Source: Kurthia populi
GTDB lineage: Bacteria; Bacillota; Bacilli; Bacillales_A; Planococcaceae
NCBI RefSeq assembly: GCF_042686175.1
Contig: NZ_JBHUOR010000127.1
Coordinates: 1-36,617, forward strand
Direction: 5' to 3'
DNA: 36,617 nucleotides
Below the pieces are notes generated by a model. The model was not told the origin of the DNA. It was given only the letters and a program-made list of their open reading frames with translations, and did not search any database. Made by a program: the position numbers and the translations under genes. Positions 8,092-16,695 of this stretch are shown here, piece by piece; position 1 is the stretch's first letter; each line of letters opens with the position of its first letter.

Positions 8092-8904
8092 ATGGCACAA
8101 TCCTTAGTAACTGAAAAATTAACACTTAGCTACGGAACAACTACGATTATCGATGAGTTAAGTATAGCCATTCCGATGAATAAAATAACGGTATTAATCG
8201 GTGCAAATGGCTGTGGGAAATCAACGCTATTGCGTTCTGTAGCCCGCTTATTAAAGCCAAAAAATGGGGCGGTACTCTTAGACGGGGAAGATGTTTTTCA
8301 TCTATCCACAAAAGAGGTAGCGAAAAAACTATCAATTTTACCTCAGTCTCCTGTAGCACCAGAAGGATTAACAGTTTTACAGCTCGTTAAGCAGGGGCGC
8401 TATCCTCATCAAACATGGCGTAAACAATGGACAGAGCAAGATGAAAAAATTGTGATGGATGCACTGAAATCGACTGGAATGTATGACTTGCAACATAAAA
8501 TCGTCGACGAATTATCCGGTGGACAACGACAACGTGCATGGATTGCGATGACACTTGCGCAAGATACAGATATTATTTTATTAGATGAGCCAACAACCTA
8601 TTTAGATTTAACACATCAAATCGATGTCTTAGATTTATTATTTGATTTAAATCGTACACAGCAACGTACTATTATTATGGTATTGCATGATATTAACCTC
8701 GCTTGTCGTTATGCCGATCATATTATTACAGTGAAAGACCGTACGATTTTTGAACAAGGAAAGCCCGAGGATATAATGACGGCTGAGCTTGTCGAAAATG
8801 TTTTTGATTTAAAATGTCAAATGATGACGGACCCTCTATTTGGGACGCCGATGTGTTTGCCTTTTGGTAAGGGGCGCGTAATACAACAACTAAATAAAGT
8901 GTAA
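8092..8904 (+). CDS. yusV: Siderophore ABC transporter ATP-binding protein
   Basis: 270-residue FepC/FhuC-type ATPase energising the two permeases. Walker A is IGANGCGKST (about residue 38), the Q-loop is ILPQSPVAPEGLTV, the ABC signature is LSGGQRQRAWIAM, Walker B is DIILLDEPTTYLDL, and the switch His is in MVLHDINLACRYADH. ATG at 8092 is preceded by GAGGAGGG; the upstream in-frame ATG at 8074 would use the ribosome site as coding sequence and is unlikely. In B. subtilis the shared ATPase YusV is encoded away from yfiYZ-yfhA, so having it in the operon is a small difference. Repeat copy 2 follows its stop. Confidence 0.92.
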   Translation: MAQSLVTEKLTLSYGTTTIIDELSIAIPMNKITVLIGANGCGKSTLLRSVARLLKPKNGAVLLDGEDVFHLSTKEVAKKLSILPQSPVAPEGLTVLQLVKQGRYPHQTWRKQWTEQDEKIVMDALKSTGMYDLQHKIVDELSGGQRQRAWIAMTLAQDTDIILLDEPTTYLDLTHQIDVLDLLFDLNRTQQRTIIMVLHDINLACRYADHIITVKDRTIFEQGKPEDIMTAELVENVFDLKCQMMTDPLFGTPMCLPFGKGRVIQQLNKV

Positions 8905-8907
8905 AAA

Positions 8908-9023
8908 TAAAGTGACTGGGACAAAATACGTCATGTTCCTTTTTAAGTGTTCGCAACGAAAAACCGGAATCGCGCTGTGGTGCGATTCCGGTTTTTCTTG
9001 TATTCATAGGAGTGGTTGTTTTA
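8908..9023. repeat. Palindromic intergenic element, copy 2 (one end lost)
   Basis: It keeps the left GTGACTGGGACA end and the central stem (CCGGAATCGC with GCGATTCCGG), but the right TGTCCCAGCCTC end is missing. It lies between the convergent ATPase and Na/Pi cotransporter genes, where the central hairpin is the only obvious terminator. The central arms differ from those of the other copies yet still pair fully. Confidence 0.8.
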
Positions 9024-9036
9024 AGCTTCTTATTGA

Positions 9037-10692
9037 TTATGTGTTTGTTGGTTGTTGTGCTAACTGCTGCTTTGTTGCGACAGTATCTGCTAAATTTTTT
9101 GCATGATCTCCAATACGTTCTAAATTACTAATGATATCAGCAAAGACGATACCAGCAGTAGGCGAACAAAGACCCTCGTTTAAGCGACGAATATGACGTT
9201 TACGTAATGTACGTTCCATATTATCAATTCGCTCCTCATCGGCATAAACGGCTTGTACAAGCTCTGTATCATGCGTATCTACTGCTTGTAATGCTTTTTC
9301 TACCGATTGCATTGTTAATTTATACATGGTCACAAGCTCTTCATATGCTTCGTCACTTAGCCAGATTTTATTATTGTCTTTAAATTGCAGTAATTCTACA
9401 ATGTTTTCGACGTGGTCACCGATTCGTTCAATATCACGAATGTTTTCAAACAAATTATGCTGTAAGTCTGAATCATTACCTGATAGAGATTGCTTGGATA
9501 GCTGTACTAAATAGGCCGTTGTTTTACGATCTAAATTATTAATGGCCATTTCAAGCTGTTCCACATTTTGAATGGCTTTCATATTTTTATCTTCTAATAC
9601 ATTTAATGCTTCTGATAAGCTTTGTACACTATATTCACCCATGCGTAGCACTTCTTTTTTAGCTTGACCAAGTGCTACAGCCGGAGATTTTGTTAAAAGA
9701 TTTTCGTCTAAATATTTAGGTTTATGTTCAATCGCTGTATCTTCACCTGGAATAAGTTTTGTAACAATCCAAGCAAGTGCACCAATGAACGGTAACTGGA
9801 TTAACGTATTTAAAATATTAAATGTTCCGTGTGCAAAGGCAATTTGCATTTTATTTTCTAGATTTAAAACACCAGAAATCCATTCAACATACATTGTAAA
9901 TGGTGTTAGTAGAATCATAAAGATGACGGTACCAATTAAGTTAAATAATACATGCGTAGCAGCCGCACGACGCGCAGCGACACTTGCGCCCAACGCAGCT
10001 AGAATGGCTGTAATCGTCGTTCCAATATTATCACCAAATAGTACAGGCAGTGCACCATGCAGCGGAATCAGATTTTCAGCATATAAGCCTTGTAAAATCC
10101 CAACTGTAGCAGATGATGATTGAACAATTAATGTGAAAATTGTTCCGACAACAACACCTAAAATAGGTAAGTCTGACATTTGAATTGTTAAATCAATAAA
10201 TGGTTGGAAATCGCGTAAAGGCTTCATTCCATTACTCATCATTTCTAGACCAATGAATAAACCAGCAAAACCGAAAATAACTTGTCCAATATTTTGAATG
10301 CTCGTCTTTTTAAAGAAGAAGAGTAAGACGGCACCTACTGCCATAATTGGATATGCATACTCGCCTACGTCAATTCCAATAATAAATGCCGTTACAGTTG
10401 TACCGATATTGGCACCCATAATAACACCAATGGCTTGACGTAATGTCATAAAGCCAGCGCTTACAAGACCAACTGTAATAACCGTTGTCCCTGAACTAGA
10501 CTGAATTAATACCGTTACAAGCATACCTACTAGTACACCCATAAAAGGGTTTGTCGTAAAGCGATCGAGAATATCGCGTAAACGATCTCCTGCAGCTTTC
10601 TGTAAGCCATCGCCCATAAATTTAATGGCGAATAAGAATAAGCCCAAGCCACCTAAAAACTGAAAAATCATTTCCTGCACATTAACATCCAT
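9037..10692 (-). CDS. Na/Pi cotransporter family protein (NptA/YjbB type)
   Basis: 551 residues, the usual length. The N-terminal half holds two inverted Na/Pi cotransporter repeats. Each has the paired signature QSSSGTTVITVGLVSAG (about residue 65) and QSSSATVGILQGL (about residue 190), together with GANIGTTVTA and GDNIGTTITA. Residues 350-540 form a PhoU-like helical domain with two RIGDH motifs (ERIGDHVENI and ERIGDHAKNL). Such proteins couple phosphate movement to sodium, and the PhoU-like domain probably senses or gates. The start at 10692 has only a modest ribosome site (GAAGGG). It is monocistronic, and its 3' end faces repeat copy 2. Confidence 0.9.
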   Translation of the reverse strand: MDVNVQEMIFQFLGGLGLFLFAIKFMGDGLQKAAGDRLRDILDRFTTNPFMGVLVGMLVTVLIQSSSGTTVITVGLVSAGFMTLRQAIGVIMGANIGTTVTAFIIGIDVGEYAYPIMAVGAVLLFFFKKTSIQNIGQVIFGFAGLFIGLEMMSNGMKPLRDFQPFIDLTIQMSDLPILGVVVGTIFTLIVQSSSATVGILQGLYAENLIPLHGALPVLFGDNIGTTITAILAALGASVAARRAAATHVLFNLIGTVIFMILLTPFTMYVEWISGVLNLENKMQIAFAHGTFNILNTLIQLPFIGALAWIVTKLIPGEDTAIEHKPKYLDENLLTKSPAVALGQAKKEVLRMGEYSVQSLSEALNVLEDKNMKAIQNVEQLEMAINNLDRKTTAYLVQLSKQSLSGNDSDLQHNLFENIRDIERIGDHVENIVELLQFKDNNKIWLSDEAYEELVTMYKLTMQSVEKALQAVDTHDTELVQAVYADEERIDNMERTLRKRHIRRLNEGLCSPTAGIVFADIISNLERIGDHAKNLADTVATKQQLAQQPTNT

Positions 10693-10912
10693 AACGTAAT
10701 TCCCTTCATTTCTTATTTCTCTTCTATCATGCGAGGTATTGATCCTTTTGTAAATGTGGTTTACATTCTCTTTACATAACTCGAATATTACTGTAATCTA
10801 TTCGCTATAAATTCGACAATATTAGCTAGTATTTCTAATAGAGGTAGCTTTTTTATATATAATCATTAAAAAAGAGTTTAAGAATTTTAAATGAGTGGAT
10901 GGAGGTAATAAA
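10693..10912. promoter_or_regulatory. Divergent intergenic region with one Spo0A-like box
   Basis: 220 bases between divergently transcribed transporter genes. A single TTCGACA (10812-10818) equals the reverse complement of the Spo0A box TGTCGAA. One 7-base match is weak evidence by itself. AT-rich promoter-like sequence is present, but I could not fix a convincing -35/-10 pair. Confidence 0.25.
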
Positions 10913-12139
10913 ATGACAAGGCAACTTGATAGTCCAGCCGTACAGAAGGTTTATCAACATACAATCCGTACAGTTATTTTTTCACAAATGCTTGGTGGCG
11001 CAGGGCTTGCGGCAGGGATTACAGTGGGCTCGCTAATCGCTGCAGAGATGCTTGGGACGGAGAAATATGCAGGTGTTCCATCCGCATTATTTACCATAGG
11101 TTCCGCAGGTGCTTCATTACTTGTTGGGCGCATTACGGCGAGTAGTGGACGCCGATTAGGACTTGCGACTGGTTTCTTTTTAGGTGGTATAGGGGCATTA
11201 CTTATTATTTTAGCAACCGTATTAACGAATATTTGGCTTCTTTTTTTCGCATTGATTATTTACGGAGCGGGCACAGCAACTAATTTACAGGCGCGCTATG
11301 CGGGGACGGATTTAGCATTACCACATAAGCGTGCAACTGCTGTAAGTATGGCAATGGTAGCGACGACATTTGGTGCAGTTCTTGGCCCTAATATGGTTGG
11401 TGTCATGAGTCATGTAGCGATTTTTTTACATATTCCTGAATTAGCAGGCATTTTTATTTTAGCAGCGGGGGCATTTTTCGCTGCCGGTTTTATCTTATAT
11501 TTCTTTTTGAAGCCTGATCCATACTTATTAGCACGTGATATTGCGATTGAAGCACCGATTGAAGAGCAAGGCATACATAATCAAGGACTTATTTATTTAG
11601 GTGGCTTTGTGATGGTTATGACACAAATTATTATGGTAGCGATAATGACAATGACACCACTTCATATGCAGCATCATCAGCATAGTGTTAATGCTATTGG
11701 CCTCGTTATTAGTTTCCATATTGCTTCAATGTATTTGCCTTCGCTTATAACAGGTACACTTGTAGATAAGATAGGGACACATAAAATGGCGCTTATAGCG
11801 GGATTTGTGCTTGTATTAGCAGCTATGACAACAATGCTTGCGCCGACAGATTCCGTTCTACTACTGACACTAGGCTTATCATTACTAGGAATTGGTTGGA
11901 ATTTTGGCTTAATTAGTGGCACAACAGCGGTTGTTGATGGTACAAATACATTAGAGCGACCAAAAGTTCAAAGTCGTATTGATGTTTTGATTGCTGTATT
12001 TGGGTCATTAGCAGGGATTTTATCAGGTGTTATTGTAAATTATAGTGATTATGCAGTGCTGTCATTTATCGGCATTTTATTAGCTGTATTTATTATCATT
12101 GTTGTGTTTATCACAAGAAAAAAAGGAGTTCGCATGTAG
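10913..12139 (+). CDS. MFS transporter
   Basis: 408-residue major facilitator with about twelve helices. The N-half has the loop 2-3 signature region LLVGRITASSGRRLGLATGFF, and helix 5 carries the antiporter-like stretch TTFGAVLGPNMVG. The C-half has LITGTLVDKIGTHKMALIAG, the mirrored loop motif. The histidine-rich segment MQHHQHSV (about residue 257) at the extracellular end of helix 7 is unusual but not diagnostic. The substrate is unknown. ATG at 10913 follows GGAGG; an upstream in-frame ATG at 10895 covers that site. The last codons are part of the terminator hairpin. Confidence 0.85.
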   Translation: MTRQLDSPAVQKVYQHTIRTVIFSQMLGGAGLAAGITVGSLIAAEMLGTEKYAGVPSALFTIGSAGASLLVGRITASSGRRLGLATGFFLGGIGALLIILATVLTNIWLLFFALIIYGAGTATNLQARYAGTDLALPHKRATAVSMAMVATTFGAVLGPNMVGVMSHVAIFLHIPELAGIFILAAGAFFAAGFILYFFLKPDPYLLARDIAIEAPIEEQGIHNQGLIYLGGFVMVMTQIIMVAIMTMTPLHMQHHQHSVNAIGLVISFHIASMYLPSLITGTLVDKIGTHKMALIAGFVLVLAAMTTMLAPTDSVLLLTLGLSLLGIGWNFGLISGTTAVVDGTNTLERPKVQSRIDVLIAVFGSLAGILSGVIVNYSDYAVLSFIGILLAVFIIIVVFITRKKGVRM

Positions 12140-12151
12140 CGAACTCCTTTT
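12121..12151. terminator. Bidirectional terminator overlapping the MFS stop codon
   Basis: AAAAGGAGTTCGC pairs perfectly with GCGAACTCCTTTT around ATGTA. The MFS stop codon lies in the loop and right arm. It also serves the convergent DUF3533 fragment. Confidence 0.85.
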
Positions 12152-12154
12152 CAG

Positions 12155-13028
12155 TTATTTAGCAGGTTTTTTGAGTATATTTTTCACCCATAAAATAATG
12201 AGCGATACGCCGCCAATGCCAAGTAAAACATTTGTATAGTGGTTCATCCAATCTTTACCGAAGAATAAAATATCTTTTAAGCCTTCAATTAAGAAACGCA
12301 TTGGAAGACAAGGTAATACATAGTCACGATAAAATTCTGGAATCATTTCTGGTGCGAGCTGGATCAATGGTAAACCGAAGAAAATCAGTAAACCAAAGAT
12401 GGCAATACTTGACGTTGTTAGCCAAGAAACTGTAGCAAGCATCATATAGACATAAGCGATGACCGCAATTGAAATAAATAGCGCTACTGTATTAAAGGAT
12501 TCAAATTGATAATCTAAAATCCACGTTGAGTACCAAGTAGCCACATAACCTGTAAAGAAGCCATAAACGATTGGTAATAATGACTGAATTACTTGGAAAG
12601 TCGTTAATTCTTTACGACCTGTAAATTCTCGTTTATTGCCAGCAAAGTAAAACATTAAGGCACCAAGTAAACTTGAAATCCATACAGCAACAAAAACAGC
12701 TGAAGGGACAGATGCAAGGTCACCTGCTTTATTGATTTTCGTTACCTTTGTTTCAATTGGATTAGCAAGTAATGTTACTTTTTCAGGCTGTACAGGTGAA
12801 ATCAGTGTACTTAATTTTGCGAGCTGTGCACCTGCATCCTTTGTCGGCACTTGTTGCCCTGATTGAGCTGCTTGTGCTTGCGCGGCCTGAGTCTGCATTT
12901 TTATCATTCGTTCAAGCTGCGCGGATACCTCTTTAGACATAGTATCTGTAGCATCTTGCATTTTTGATAGCATTTGCGCGCTAATATTTGCATTTAACTG
13001 AGAAGAGATTTGTTTTAACATCGCTTCA
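12155..13028 (-). pseudogene. DUF3533/YhgE-type ABC-2-like membrane protein, 5' part deleted
   Basis: The readable part matches the C-terminal two thirds of DUF3533 proteins: the end of the external domain (coiled segment rich in Met, Gln and Ala, then LSTLISPVQPEKVTL), followed by five or six helices with FFGLPLIQLAPEMIPEFY and LPMRFLIEGLKDILFFG. Intact members begin with a helix and roughly 140 more residues, which are absent here. Upstream, the frame runs directly into the antisense of the TetR gene at about 13,025. The nominal first ATG (about 13,024) has no ribosome site. The regulator and transporter are normally divergent, so a deletion has removed the 5' end of this gene and the shared promoter region. 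It is probably non-functional. Confidence 0.7.
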
Positions 13029-13658
13029 ATGGATCGTCGAAAACGTAAAACAAGGGAAGCAATTCGCCAAGCATGCCTAGAATTAATTAATGAAAAAGGT
13101 TTTGAAGCCATGACTATTTTGGATATTACAGAACGTGCTGATATTAATCGTGGAACATTTTATCTTCATTATGTTGATAAATATGCCATGCTAGATAGTT
13201 ACGAGGAAGAAATTATTGATAGAATGCGCGATATTATCGAATCAAATTTACCGGATGCACCGACGTTTGATAATTTTATTTCAACACGTTATCCGACACT
13301 TGTTCAAATATTTGAATGTTTTCGAGATGAACGTGATGTACTAGATATTTTATTTAAAACAAAAGGTATCATTAGTATTCAACAACGTTTAACAGAATTG
13401 TTTGGTTATGTTTTTACAGAGATTGTACAGCCCTTATCATCAGACTTAAATAAACATGTGCCACGCGAATTATTTCTGCCAATTATCGTATCGATTTGTT
13501 TGGGTTTTGCACAATATTGGATGGATTCAAACGAAGAATATACACCGGAATTTTTCGCAAAAGGGGTACTTGGTATTATCGTGAATGGCCCAGCAAAAGC
13601 AATGGGGTTACTGCCTGGCGATGTTATTGACATTGAAAAGTTAATTGAAAAAGCATAA
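13029..13658 (+). CDS. TetR-family regulator next to a deletion joint
   Basis: 209 residues. The N-terminal DNA-binding domain is intact: RKRKTREAIRQACLELINEK, then GFEAMTILDITERADINRGT and FYLHYVDKYAML. The C-terminal part resembles the TetR_C_8-like group (GFAQYWMDSNEEYTPEFFAKGV). Homologues usually control the adjacent DUF3533/YhgE transporter. The ATG at 13029 has no ribosome site, and the sequence just before it belongs to the antisense of the truncated transporter. The original start and promoter are therefore probably lost, and expression is doubtful. Repeat copy 3 follows the gene. Confidence 0.75.
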   Translation: MDRRKRKTREAIRQACLELINEKGFEAMTILDITERADINRGTFYLHYVDKYAMLDSYEEEIIDRMRDIIESNLPDAPTFDNFISTRYPTLVQIFECFRDERDVLDILFKTKGIISIQQRLTELFGYVFTEIVQPLSSDLNKHVPRELFLPIIVSICLGFAQYWMDSNEEYTPEFFAKGVLGIIVNGPAKAMGLLPGDVIDIEKLIEKA

Positions 13659-13800
13659 AAAAGTGGCTGGGACAAAACACGTCATTTTCTTTTTTTAGCG
13701 TTCGCAACGAAAAACCGGAACCGCGCTACACCGCAGTTCCGGTTTTTCTTATGCTCATATGAACGGTTGTTTTTATACGTATGTCCCAGCCTCTTTTTTT
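13657..13800. repeat. Palindromic intergenic element, copy 3
   Basis: A nearly complete element with GTGGCTGGGACA and TGTCCCAGCCTC ends and a central stem CCGGAACCGCG paired with CGCAGTTCCGG through one mismatch. It sits exactly between the convergent TetR and HTH genes, so its hairpin is the likely terminator for both. Confidence 0.88.
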
Positions 13801-13805
13801 AGTAG

Positions 13806-14024
13806 TTAATTTTTAGGCTCTGGCCCATACCATCGTTCCATTGCACGAATATGAATCACCCAGTAACAACGTTTACTGTCTGGTATTTGAAAGTATTTAA
13901 GTGTTTTATTGTCCAGGTCTTTTTGAATATAAGAACGATTAGCTAAAATACGGTTAATTTTGTAATACGAAATTTTCCAGCGATGTGCAGCTTCATAAGG
14001 AGTCATATAGTTATCAATTCCCAT
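13806..14024 (-). CDS. Small helix-turn-helix protein
   Basis: 72 residues. MTPYEAAHRWKISYYKINRI resembles the helix-turn-helix of excisionase/HTH_17-type proteins, followed by a basic wing (LDNKTLKYFQIPDSKRCYW) and a C-terminal helix MERWYG. A DNA-binding role is likely, but no target is known. The AGAGGTG ribosome site precedes the ATG. It lies 21 bases downstream of the LCP gene on the same strand and may be cotranscribed with it. Repeat copy 3 lies after its stop. Confidence 0.6.
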   Translation of the reverse strand: MGIDNYMTPYEAAHRWKISYYKINRILANRSYIQKDLDNKTLKYFQIPDSKRCYWVIHIRAMERWYGPEPKN

Positions 14025-14045
14025 TATTCATTCACCTCTTGTACT

Positions 14046-14988
14046 TTATTGCAGCTCTAAATGTTTGTTTAAGTCATCCTTTACTTCTTCCAATTGCTTT
14101 GTATCCAATTTGTAGTAATAGATACCTTTTTTCTTCATATCGGTTCCTTCATTTAAAGAAAGCTGTTCTGTTTTTTCAATGGTAGTTAAATAATTTTTAC
14201 GTAACGTATTTAATTGGTCCATAGGAATGTTTGTTTGCATATTATGTTTCATGACAATTAACAGATTGTCGAATTTTTTAATAGTTTCAGCAGATTTAAG
14301 TTGTTGTGCCAATCCAACTAAGACGGCACGTTGTCTATTTTGGCGTCCAAAGTCACCATCCGGGTCTGATTTTCTCATACGAATATACTCTAGTGTAGAT
14401 TCACCATCTAGGGTAATTTCTCCCTTTTTAAAATCCTTGCCGTGACTTGAGAATGCTTTTGGATTGTTTACGGTTACACCACCCATTAAGTCAACTAAAT
14501 CGATAACACCATCCATGTTAATTTTCACGACATAGTCAATAGGGATGCTGAATAACTGTTCTACAGTTTTACTAGCGCCTTCAATTCCAGCATAGGCATA
14601 TGCGTGATTTATCTTGTCAAATTTCTCTTTCCCAGCAATTTCAACATAGCTGTCTCGAGGGATACTTATTAATTTTGCAGAACGTTTGTCTGGGTTTAAA
14701 GTTACAGTAATCATTGTGTCTGATCGACCGCTTTCATTTTCACGTTCATCAACACCTAATAACAGCAATGAAATAGGTTTCGAACCCTTTACTATCTCAT
14801 TACTAGGCGTTTTCCGTTCTTTTGTCTCGTACACAATTTTTGTTTTTTGATAACTATCTTGTGCACTTTTTACTTTGCTATACGTATAGCTGGCGGCTAT
14901 CGTTAATAGAAGTAAAATAGCTACAAGTACCCAAATTATTTTTTTTGAAGTTAAAAAATTGATACTTTTTATCTTTTTTAACTGACAT
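14046..14988 (-). pseudogene. LytR-CpsA-Psr (LCP) family protein with an N-terminal frameshift
   Basis: LCP enzymes attach teichoic acid or capsule polymers to peptidoglycan from their undecaprenyl carriers at the outer membrane face. The catalytic domain is complete: LLLLGVDERENESGRSDTMI, then SIPRDSYVEI, KINHAYAYAG and MRKSDPDGDFGRQNRQR. The expected cytoplasmic tail and anchor helix are split. MSVKKDKKYQFFNFKK starts at 14988 behind AAGGGGG, while the helix IIWVLVAILLLLTIAASYTY is in the other frame. The break coincides with an A8 tract (coding strand; 14939-14946), and removing one A joins the two. Without that, the domain would lack its membrane anchor. It may be a sequencing error, phase variation or real damage. 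The family call is firm. Confidence 0.8.
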
Positions 14989-15135
14989 TTTGTTCATGCC
15001 CCCTTACTTATAATAAAAACATGTTTACCTATACGAAAGAAATGGTTATATTGGAGATGACAAGTATTTACCATTTTTACTAATATATATCGAAAAAAGA
15101 GTGGACGTCTAGTATTTTTTATGGGAGGTATAAAA

Positions 15136-15350
15136 TTGAGTAGCTCAGCAATCAGCGTAGAAGAAATTGTTCATATTGTGAAAAAGCGTTTTGGCCTCCT
15201 TTTATTTATGGGGCTATTAGGACTGGCAATTAGTTCCGTTATTACATTTGTGGTAGTAACACCAAAATACGATGCAACGACACAATTATTAATTAATAAG
15301 GTCCAAAAAGGAGATAGTGTCAATTCCTATCAAGAGACACAAACGGATTT
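15136..15350 (+). pseudogene. Wzz/YwqC-like chain-length regulator, N-terminal fragment
   Basis: A TTG start at 15136 lies behind GGGAGG. It encodes SSSAISVEEIVHIVKKRFG, a helix (LLLFMGLLGLAISSVITFVV) and TPKYDATTQLLINKVQKGD, then NSYQETQTDLQ: the typical start of Gram-positive Wzz/CapA-type polysaccharide co-polymerases. Homology stops at about 15,350 and the frame closes soon after. Normal proteins have about 240 residues with a second helix. The sequence continues, out of frame, into an Ig-repeat surface protein. The partner tyrosine kinase and capsule genes expected downstream are absent. Confidence 0.7.
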
Positions 15351-16556
15351 ACAATTGACGTTCCAGGCTCGGTAGGCCCAGAAGCGCCACTAACGGTAAC
15401 CGCTACAAATGCAAATGGTGAAAGTGAGCCAGCTTCAACAGAAACACCGGCAGATCCTGTAGTAGCACCAGCGGCACCAACGGATGTCACAACAACAGGT
15501 AACTCAACAGATGGTTACCAAGTGACCGGTAAAACAGAGCCAGGCGCAACGGTGAATGTATATGACAAAGACGGGAACGAAGTCGGCACAGGAACAGCGG
15601 ATGCAGATGGAAACTTTACAATTGAGATACCAGCATCAGTAGGGCCAGAAGCCGACTTAACAGTGAAAGCTGAAAATGAAGCAGGTTCAAGTGAAGGAAC
15701 AGTGAAAACACCAGCAATTTCAGGTGCGATTGTTGTTAATGAAATGAAAGAATTTAACACATTAATTACAGGTACAGCACCAAAAGGAACAGAAAAAGTT
15801 AAATTAACAGTGAATGGCAAAGACTTAGTTCTTGGGAATGTAAATGCAGATGGTACGTTTGAATTTGATCGTAAGTATGTTTATGATACAGCGGGCAACA
15901 AGAAGGTACTAGGTGCAGGCGACGAAATCGTTGTCTCATATTACGGGCCAGGAAAACAACCCGTTACAGCAGGATCAACAATCGTACAGCCTTCAGAATT
16001 ACAAATTACAATGGATGCCATCGAAGTCCAAACGAGTGAGTTTACATCAACAAAAATTACGGGTACTGCTGGGCCAGATGTTACAAAAGTTAAGCTTACA
16101 GTAAATGGCCAAGATTTAGTATTCGCAAATGTAAATGCAGATGGCACATATGAATTTGATCGTAAGTATGTCTATGATGCACAAGGTAATAAAAAATTAT
16201 TAGGTGCAGGCGATATCGTTCGCGTAACAGTAGCTGATAATGGAAAACAAAATTACTATGCAGAGCAAGCCGTAACTGCAACTGAAGTAGCACCAGTTGT
16301 AATTGAGAATGTTGATAAAGCAACATATACGATTACAGGTACAACAGATGCAAGTGTATCAAAAGTACAGTTATCAGTGAATGGTAAGGCATTAGCAACG
16401 TATGATGTTGTGGATGGCGAATTCACAATTACACGTAAATATGTCTATGATGCTGACGGTAACAAGAAAATCTTAGGTGCAGGTGATGTTATCACAGTTT
16501 GCAACTATGAAAAATTAAAAGATGGTCAAGCATCAATCACTGTACCAGCAGATTAG
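15348..16556 (+). pseudogene. 3' part of a large Ig-like-repeat surface protein, without a start
   Basis: An open frame of about 400 codons begins at the joint with the Wzz-like fragment. The first part holds Big_6-type bacterial Ig modules (IDVPGSVGPEAPLTVTATN; GKTEPGATVNVYDKDGNEVG; GNFTIEIPASVGPEADLTVK). Three related 80-90 residue units follow, each with ITGTx, KVKLTVNGKDLV and the strong signature RKYVYDxxGNKKxLGAGD (near 15,870, 16,160 and 16,435). The protein ends ASITVPAD with no LPXTG motif or anchor helix, so any cell-wall attachment would lie in the missing N-terminal part. Such proteins are exported adhesins or biofilm components. No start or signal peptide is present. Confidence 0.7.
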
Positions 16557-16565
16557 TTTTTAAAT

Positions 16566-16657
16566 CGGGCTACCGTTGAATGAAGAGTAGCATAAGAAAT
16601 CGCTTTTGGCGATTTCTTTGCTGTTTCTGAATGAAGGGATCATTACCTCGGTAGCCC
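16566..16657 (+). terminator. Nested hairpin after the surface-protein gene
   Basis: The outer arms CGGGCTACCG and CGGTAGCCC enclose about 70 bases. Within these lies a perfect inner hairpin, AGAAATCGC-TTTTG-GCGATTTCT (16595-16617). TGAATGAAG occurs on both sides of the inner stem. The outer stem is followed by a pyrimidine-rich but not pure-T tract. It may be a composite terminator or a structured RNA; no known riboswitch class was recognised. Confidence 0.45.
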
Positions 16658-16695
16658 TTCTTCTTTCATATTAATTAAAAAAAGGGTGGTTATGT

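Noticed and set aside
10812..10818. Single TTCGACA as evidence for Spo0A control of the MFS or Na/Pi gene
   Set aside because: One isolated 7-base match is expected by chance at this AT content; it is kept only as a low-confidence note.
15515..15820. Open minus-strand frame opposite the Ig-repeat protein
   Set aside because: It is a shadow of the repeat-rich plus-strand frame; there is no ribosome site and no family resemblance.
16096..16326. Leu/His-rich minus-strand frame
   Set aside because: Low-complexity antisense of the RKYVYD repeat region, with no start signals.
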